Source: SURF-24 sp964537965
Lineage (GTDB): Bacteria; Bacteroidota; Ignavibacteria; Ignavibacteriales; SURF-24
Assembly (NCBI GenBank): GCA_964537965.1
Contig: CAZIDB010000184.1
Span: 1 to 9,874, forward strand
Direction: 5' to 3'
DNA length: 9,874 bases
Shown: positions 6,466 to 9,874 of the stretch, one piece after another
How positions within the stretch are numbered: position 1 is the first letter of the stretch
Layout of the letters: each line of letters begins with the position of its first letter
The notes under the pieces: model-generated
The model's input: only the letters and a program-made list of their open reading frames with translations
Databases searched by the model: none
Told to the model about the DNA's origin: nothing
Position numbers and translations under genes: made by a program

Positions 6466-9400
6466 TTATTTGCTCATATCTTTGTACGGTGGAAGAGGAG
6501 GTAGTACAGGAGGATTTGCTTTTAACTTCTCCATAATTACTTCAATTGCTTTATTCAACTGCTGGTCAACCCCTTCATACTCCAATGCAGGATCGTTATC
6601 TACAACAATATCCGGCTCAACTCCATGTCCTTCCATTATCCATTCCTTACCTTCGTTATCATAACGCGAAAACTCAGGTTTATTTAAAGAGCCTCCATCA
6701 AGAAGGGGAAGTGAACCACGAATTCCTACAACTCCGCCCCAGGTTCTCTTTCCAATTAACTCGCCAAGATTAGCTTTTCTAAACCTGTATGGGAAAATAT
6801 CTCCGTCTGATGCAGAGAATTCATCAATCAATAAAACTTTAGGACCGAAATGCGTACCACCCGGATCTACTTGCGGAATTGAATTACGTGCAATAGTAAT
6901 CATTTGAAGTTTTCTATCAAGACGTTCAAGTATCATTGGAGAAACATTACCACCGCCGTTTCCGCGATTATCAATTATCAATGCTTCTTTCTTTAATTGC
7001 GGGTAGTAGTATTTTGTAAATTCATTTAAACCTTCAACGCCCATATCCGGGATATGAATATATCCGACTTTTCCTCCGGTTGCTTTATTAACTTTTTCAA
7101 TGTTTCCTTCAACCCAGTTAAAATAATAAAGCGAATGTTCGTCGTCTGTTGGTACAACAACCGTTTCCCATTTTCCTTCTGCCTGAGGTTTACTGTTTAA
7201 AGTTAGGGTTACTTGTTTGTTTGCAGTATTCTCAAGCGATTCATAAATATCAACCATTTCATTCGTTGGCTTTCCATTAACCTCTATAATATAATTTCCT
7301 TCCTTTGCTTTAACTCCCATTTCTGTTAATGGCGAGCGAAGTTTTTTGTCCCAGTTTTGTCCCTTCAATATTTTTACAACTTTATAGTAACCGGTTGATT
7401 CATCACGTTCAAGCTTAGCGCCTAATAAACCAAGCTTAATTCGTTCAGGATGAACATAGTCTCCGCCGCCAACATATGCATGTCCAATATTTAATTCGCT
7501 AATCATCTCACCAATTATGTAAGTTAAATCCGCACGATGATTAACATAACTTAAAAGTGGTGTGTAGTTCTCTTTTGCTTTTTCCCAATCAACACTACGC
7601 ATATTAGGAGCAAAAAAGAAATCACGCATCTGGCGCCAGCATTCATTAAAAATCTGTTTCCATTCTGCATGACGATCCAGATTCATTTTCATATCTGAAA
7701 GTGAAAGTTTTTCTTTAAGTTCTATTTTACTTTGTGGTAAATCAATTATTGAATATGAGTTTTCTGTATTAACCAACATTTTTTTCTGATCGGCAGAAAT
7801 TTCAAATCCGTTTATTTCACCTAATTCAGTCTCTTTAAGCTTTTCAAAATCAAACATTATTAACTGTGCTTTTGGGTCAGAAGATTTTCTTTTCATGTAG
7901 TAAATTTTATTTCCGGCAGATTCAATTCCCCAGTATGTAGCCCCGGTAGGAGTAATTTCAGCAATACGGTCTTCAATTCCGTCAAAATCTACTTTAACAG
8001 TAACGGTTTTTTCTTTTTCTTCTTTCTCTTTTGGATTGTCCTTTTTCTCTTCTTTCTTTTCTTCTTTTATTGCAACTTCATCACTCTTTGGTTCAAACGG
8101 AGATTTTGTATCCTTGCAGAGAGAAACTAAATAAATTTTATCCATATCCGTGTATACTGAATTGAATTCGGTTTGACCATAGGTTGGATGGAAATCCCGT
8201 TCAGAAATTAAATACAAAAAATTTCCATCACTGCTGAATTCTGGTCCGTATGTATCGTGCCAACCATTTGTAATTGATGTGGATTTGTTTTCATCAAGAG
8301 AATAGAGATAAATTTTTGTGAAAGTTTGTTCTTCCGGCCTTGCGTATGCAATCCATTTACTATCCGGCGACCATGCAAAACTTGTTATTTCCCACGCATC
8401 GGATTTATCTACCTGAATTGTTTTTTTAGTTTCCACTTCAGTGTAATTAAGTGTTTGTTCTCTGTTATTCCATAAAAGTTTTTTGCTATCCGGAGACCAT
8501 AAAATGCTGTACTTATAGTTATGACTATTTGAAGTAAGCTGAACCGGTTTTTCTTTTCCATCCTGTTTCATTATATAAATTTCATCTTCACCTGTTTCAT
8601 CGGAAATGTAAGCAATCCATTTTCCATCAGGAGACCATTTCGAATTTCTTTCATGCACACCGGAAGAAGTAGTTAAGTTTCTTGTAGGACCATCTTTTAC
8701 CGGAACAGTAAAAATATCTCCGCGTGCACCAAACAATGCTCTCTTACCATCAGGAGAAATTTCGTAATTGGTTATGTTTCTGCTTACATCAACTAAACCA
8801 CCGCGCCCGGAATCAAAATCTTCATTTATATAAACTGTTACTTTTTCTGCTTGGCCGGAAACAAGATCGTACTTATAAATATAACCGCCATTCTCAAATA
8901 CTATTGCGTTATCACCAAGCGATGGGAATTTGATATCGTAATCTTTAAAGTCAGTTAGCTTCTTTGTTTCTTTTGAAATAAGATCATAAGCAAAAAGATT
9001 CAAACGACTATCGCGGTCAGAAAGAAAATATACTTTATTTCCGCTCCACATTGGAATAATATCCTGTGCGGGATTGTTAGTTATGTTCGTTGTAGTTTTA
9101 GTTTTAAAATCATAAATCCAGACATCATCAGCTTGTCCACCTTTATATCTTTTCCACGTTCTGAACTCTCTGAAAATTCTATTGTAAGCAAGCTTAGAAC
9201 CATCCGGTGAATAAGAACAAAATCCACCGCGTGGAAGAGGGAGTTGCTCAGATAATCCACCATGAGCAGAAACACTAAAAAGCTGTCCTTTAAAATCATT
9301 GAATTCAATTCCTCTTGAACGATAGATTATTCTATCATTTCCATTCCAGCACATAACAATATTATTGGGACCCATTCTGTCAGATACATCATCCCGGTCA

Positions 9401-9741
9401 AGGGTAGCGGTGTAGGTTAGTCTTTTAGGAACTCTGCCGTTAGAAGGCATTAAATAAACTTCAGTGTTGCCGTCGTATTGACCGGTAAATGCGATATTTT
9501 TCCCATCCGGAGAAAAGCGGGCAAACATTTCATAACCGGGATCATTGGTTAGTTTTCTTGCCGTGCCTCCGCTTGCTTCTACAGTATATAAATCTCCTGC
9601 ATAACTAAAAACAATTGTGTTCCCATGAATTGCAGGAAACCTGAATAATCGTTTTTCATTTTGAGCAAGAACAATATTTGTAAAAATAAAAACCGCGATA
9701 AGTAAGCAGCTTAGTCCTGCATTATTGAATTTTTTCTTCAT
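6466..9741 (-). CDS. Exported tricorn-like protease (S41 family peptidase with beta-propellers and PDZ)
   Basis: 1091-residue homologue of tricorn, the large archaeal protease that trims peptides into smaller ones. A Sec signal peptide (KKK start, core 11-25, probable cleavage after Ala26, VLA/QN) predicts export, unlike cytoplasmic archaeal tricorn. Two propeller domains (about 29-315 and 320-675) contain PD40/TolB-like repeats such as FSPDGKNIAF (76-85), YSPDGSKLAY (177-186), WSPDGKWIAY (369-378) and WSPDSKWIAY (457-466). A Lys/Glu-rich segment at 559-578 interrupts the second propeller. C1 region (about 680-760) with His754; PDZ (about 765-855); catalytic C2 domain with NRGNGGG (925-931), nucleophile Ser978 in SASDGD, and Glu1037 in MEGHGVEPDI. 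These match tricorn His746, Ser965 and Glu1023; tricorn Ser745 is Gly753 here. Start supported by an AAGGA ribosome site. Monocistronic, with its own terminator. Substrate is unknown; periplasmic peptide degradation is inferred. Confidence 0.93.
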   Translation of the reverse strand: MKKKFNNAGLSCLLIAVFIFTNIVLAQNEKRLFRFPAIHGNTIVFSYAGDLYTVEASGGTARKLTNDPGYEMFARFSPDGKNIAFTGQYDGNTEVYLMPSNGRVPKRLTYTATLDRDDVSDRMGPNNIVMCWNGNDRIIYRSRGIEFNDFKGQLFSVSAHGGLSEQLPLPRGGFCSYSPDGSKLAYNRIFREFRTWKRYKGGQADDVWIYDFKTKTTTNITNNPAQDIIPMWSGNKVYFLSDRDSRLNLFAYDLISKETKKLTDFKDYDIKFPSLGDNAIVFENGGYIYKYDLVSGQAEKVTVYINEDFDSGRGGLVDVSRNITNYEISPDGKRALFGARGDIFTVPVKDGPTRNLTTSSGVHERNSKWSPDGKWIAYISDETGEDEIYIMKQDGKEKPVQLTSNSHNYKYSILWSPDSKKLLWNNREQTLNYTEVETKKTIQVDKSDAWEITSFAWSPDSKWIAYARPEEQTFTKIYLYSLDENKSTSITNGWHDTYGPEFSSDGNFLYLISERDFHPTYGQTEFNSVYTDMDKIYLVSLCKDTKSPFEPKSDEVAIKEEKKEEKKDNPKEKEEKEKTVTVKVDFDGIEDRIAEITPTGATYWGIESAGNKIYYMKRKSSDPKAQLIMFDFEKLKETELGEINGFEISADQKKMLVNTENSYSIIDLPQSKIELKEKLSLSDMKMNLDRHAEWKQIFNECWRQMRDFFFAPNMRSVDWEKAKENYTPLLSYVNHRADLTYIIGEMISELNIGHAYVGGGDYVHPERIKLGLLGAKLERDESTGYYKVVKILKGQNWDKKLRSPLTEMGVKAKEGNYIIEVNGKPTNEMVDIYESLENTANKQVTLTLNSKPQAEGKWETVVVPTDDEHSLYYFNWVEGNIEKVNKATGGKVGYIHIPDMGVEGLNEFTKYYYPQLKKEALIIDNRGNGGGNVSPMILERLDRKLQMITIARNSIPQVDPGGTHFGPKVLLIDEFSASDGDIFPYRFRKANLGELIGKRTWGGVVGIRGSLPLLDGGSLNKPEFSRYDNEGKEWIMEGHGVEPDIVVDNDPALEYEGVDQQLNKAIEVIMEKLKANPPVLPPLPPYKDMSK

Positions 9742-9749
9742 AATAAATT

Positions 9750-9754
9750 TCCTT
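9750..9754 (-). promoter_or_regulatory. Shine-Dalgarno sequence of the tricorn protease gene
   Basis: Minus-strand AAGGA lies 8 bases before the ATG at 9741 and supports that start, which also gives a well-formed signal peptide. Confidence 0.7.
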
Positions 9755-9787
9755 ACAAATTTTACATTGAAAAATAGAACTAAATTG

Positions 9788-9800
9788 AATGATTTTCATT
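9788..9800. repeat. Fur-box-like inverted repeat upstream of the tricorn gene
   Basis: AATGA (9788-9792) and TCATT (9796-9800) form a perfect 5-base inverted repeat around a 3-base TTT spacer. With the flanking A it resembles the core AATGATnnTCATTA of the classical Fur box, matching 12 of 19 positions of GATAATGATAATCATTATC by eye. It lies 47-59 bases before the start codon. The function is not established. Confidence 0.35.
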
Positions 9801-9832
9801 ACAATAAGTAAACTTTTAGGATTTGTTCAAAA
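9801..9832 (-). promoter_or_regulatory. Tentative promoter of the tricorn protease gene
   Basis: On the minus strand TTGAAC (9830-9825) is separated by 18 bases from TATTGT (9806-9801), a weak -35/-10-like pair. The inverted repeat at 9788-9800 would then overlap the expected transcription start. AT-rich context makes this uncertain. Confidence 0.2.
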
Positions 9833-9874
9833 TATAAAAGGAATGATTAGAAAAGAGGGAATGATTTAAAAACA

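Larger units (their letters stand above)
9742..9874. other. Upstream non-coding region at window end
   Basis: AT-rich sequence holding the tricorn ribosome site, a weak promoter candidate, the inverted repeat and three copies of the octamer GAATGATT (9787-9794, 9841-9848, 9859-9866). No coding region is supported up to the window edge, though a neighbouring gene could begin or end just beyond it. Confidence 0.5.

Noticed and set aside
6432..6470. The hairpin at 6432-6459 as a plus-strand terminator (a T-run also follows at 6463-6467)
   Set aside because: No plus-strand gene lies upstream of it; the RNF operon ends almost 2 kb earlier. Its position 6 bases after the minus-strand stop makes the minus direction the functional one.
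9081..9308. 75-codon frame inside the tricorn gene in another minus-strand frame
   Set aside because: Fully inside the propeller coding region with no start context or domain; shadow frame.
9700..9741. Possible lipobox at Cys12 (GLSC) of the tricorn-like protein
   Set aside because: The hydrophobic core follows rather than precedes the Cys, so it cannot be a lipoprotein signal; an ordinary signal peptide cleaved after Ala26 fits better.

Overview
The window is AT-rich, tightly packed and entirely bacterial in character. Its gene content (a Na+/H+-translocating RNF complex with a clostridial/Bacteroidota-type subunit order, a lipoprotein ApbE, an exported tricorn-type protease), the mostly A-rich gene leaders and the low G+C point to an anaerobe or facultative anaerobe of the Bacteroidota/Ignavibacteriota/Chlorobiota group. 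That placement is an inference from style and content, because no rRNA or other taxonomic marker is present.

Bases 1-4490 (+ strand) hold the 3' part of one RNF operon: rnfD (5' end cut by the window edge), rnfG, rnfE, rnfA, apbE, rnfB and an RseC/MucC-family gene. Adjacent genes overlap by 1-4 bases or are separated by at most 12 bases, so they look like a single translationally coupled transcript. rnfC is expected just upstream of base 1. RnfB and RnfC (the latter not visible) would handle ferredoxin and NAD(H). RnfD and RnfG carry covalently bound FMN. RnfA and RnfE form the paired membrane core with a shared iron-sulfur site. ApbE is the enzyme that attaches FMN to RnfG and RnfD, so the operon encodes both the pump and its flavin-loading enzyme. 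The RseC-like membrane protein is the family linked to SoxR reduction by the Rsx/RNF complex in enterobacteria.

Bases 4517-6301 (- strand) encode an exported 5'-nucleotidase / 2',3'-cyclic-nucleotide phosphodiesterase of the UshA/CpdB type, convergent with the RNF operon across only 26 bases. Bases 6302-6465 are non-coding: they hold the leader of the nucleotidase gene and a clear intrinsic terminator for the next gene. Bases 6466-9741 (- strand) encode a large exported tricorn-like protease with two beta-propellers, a PDZ domain and an S41 serine protease domain. Bases 9742-9874 are its AT-rich upstream region, with a short Fur-box-like palindrome and a repeated octamer.

I see no mobile element, CRISPR array, tRNA or rRNA. 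The genes are all recognisable families and I do not see a wholly new system. The most interesting points are residue-level departures in RnfG, RnfB and the tricorn protease, and the placement of apbE inside the RNF gene order.
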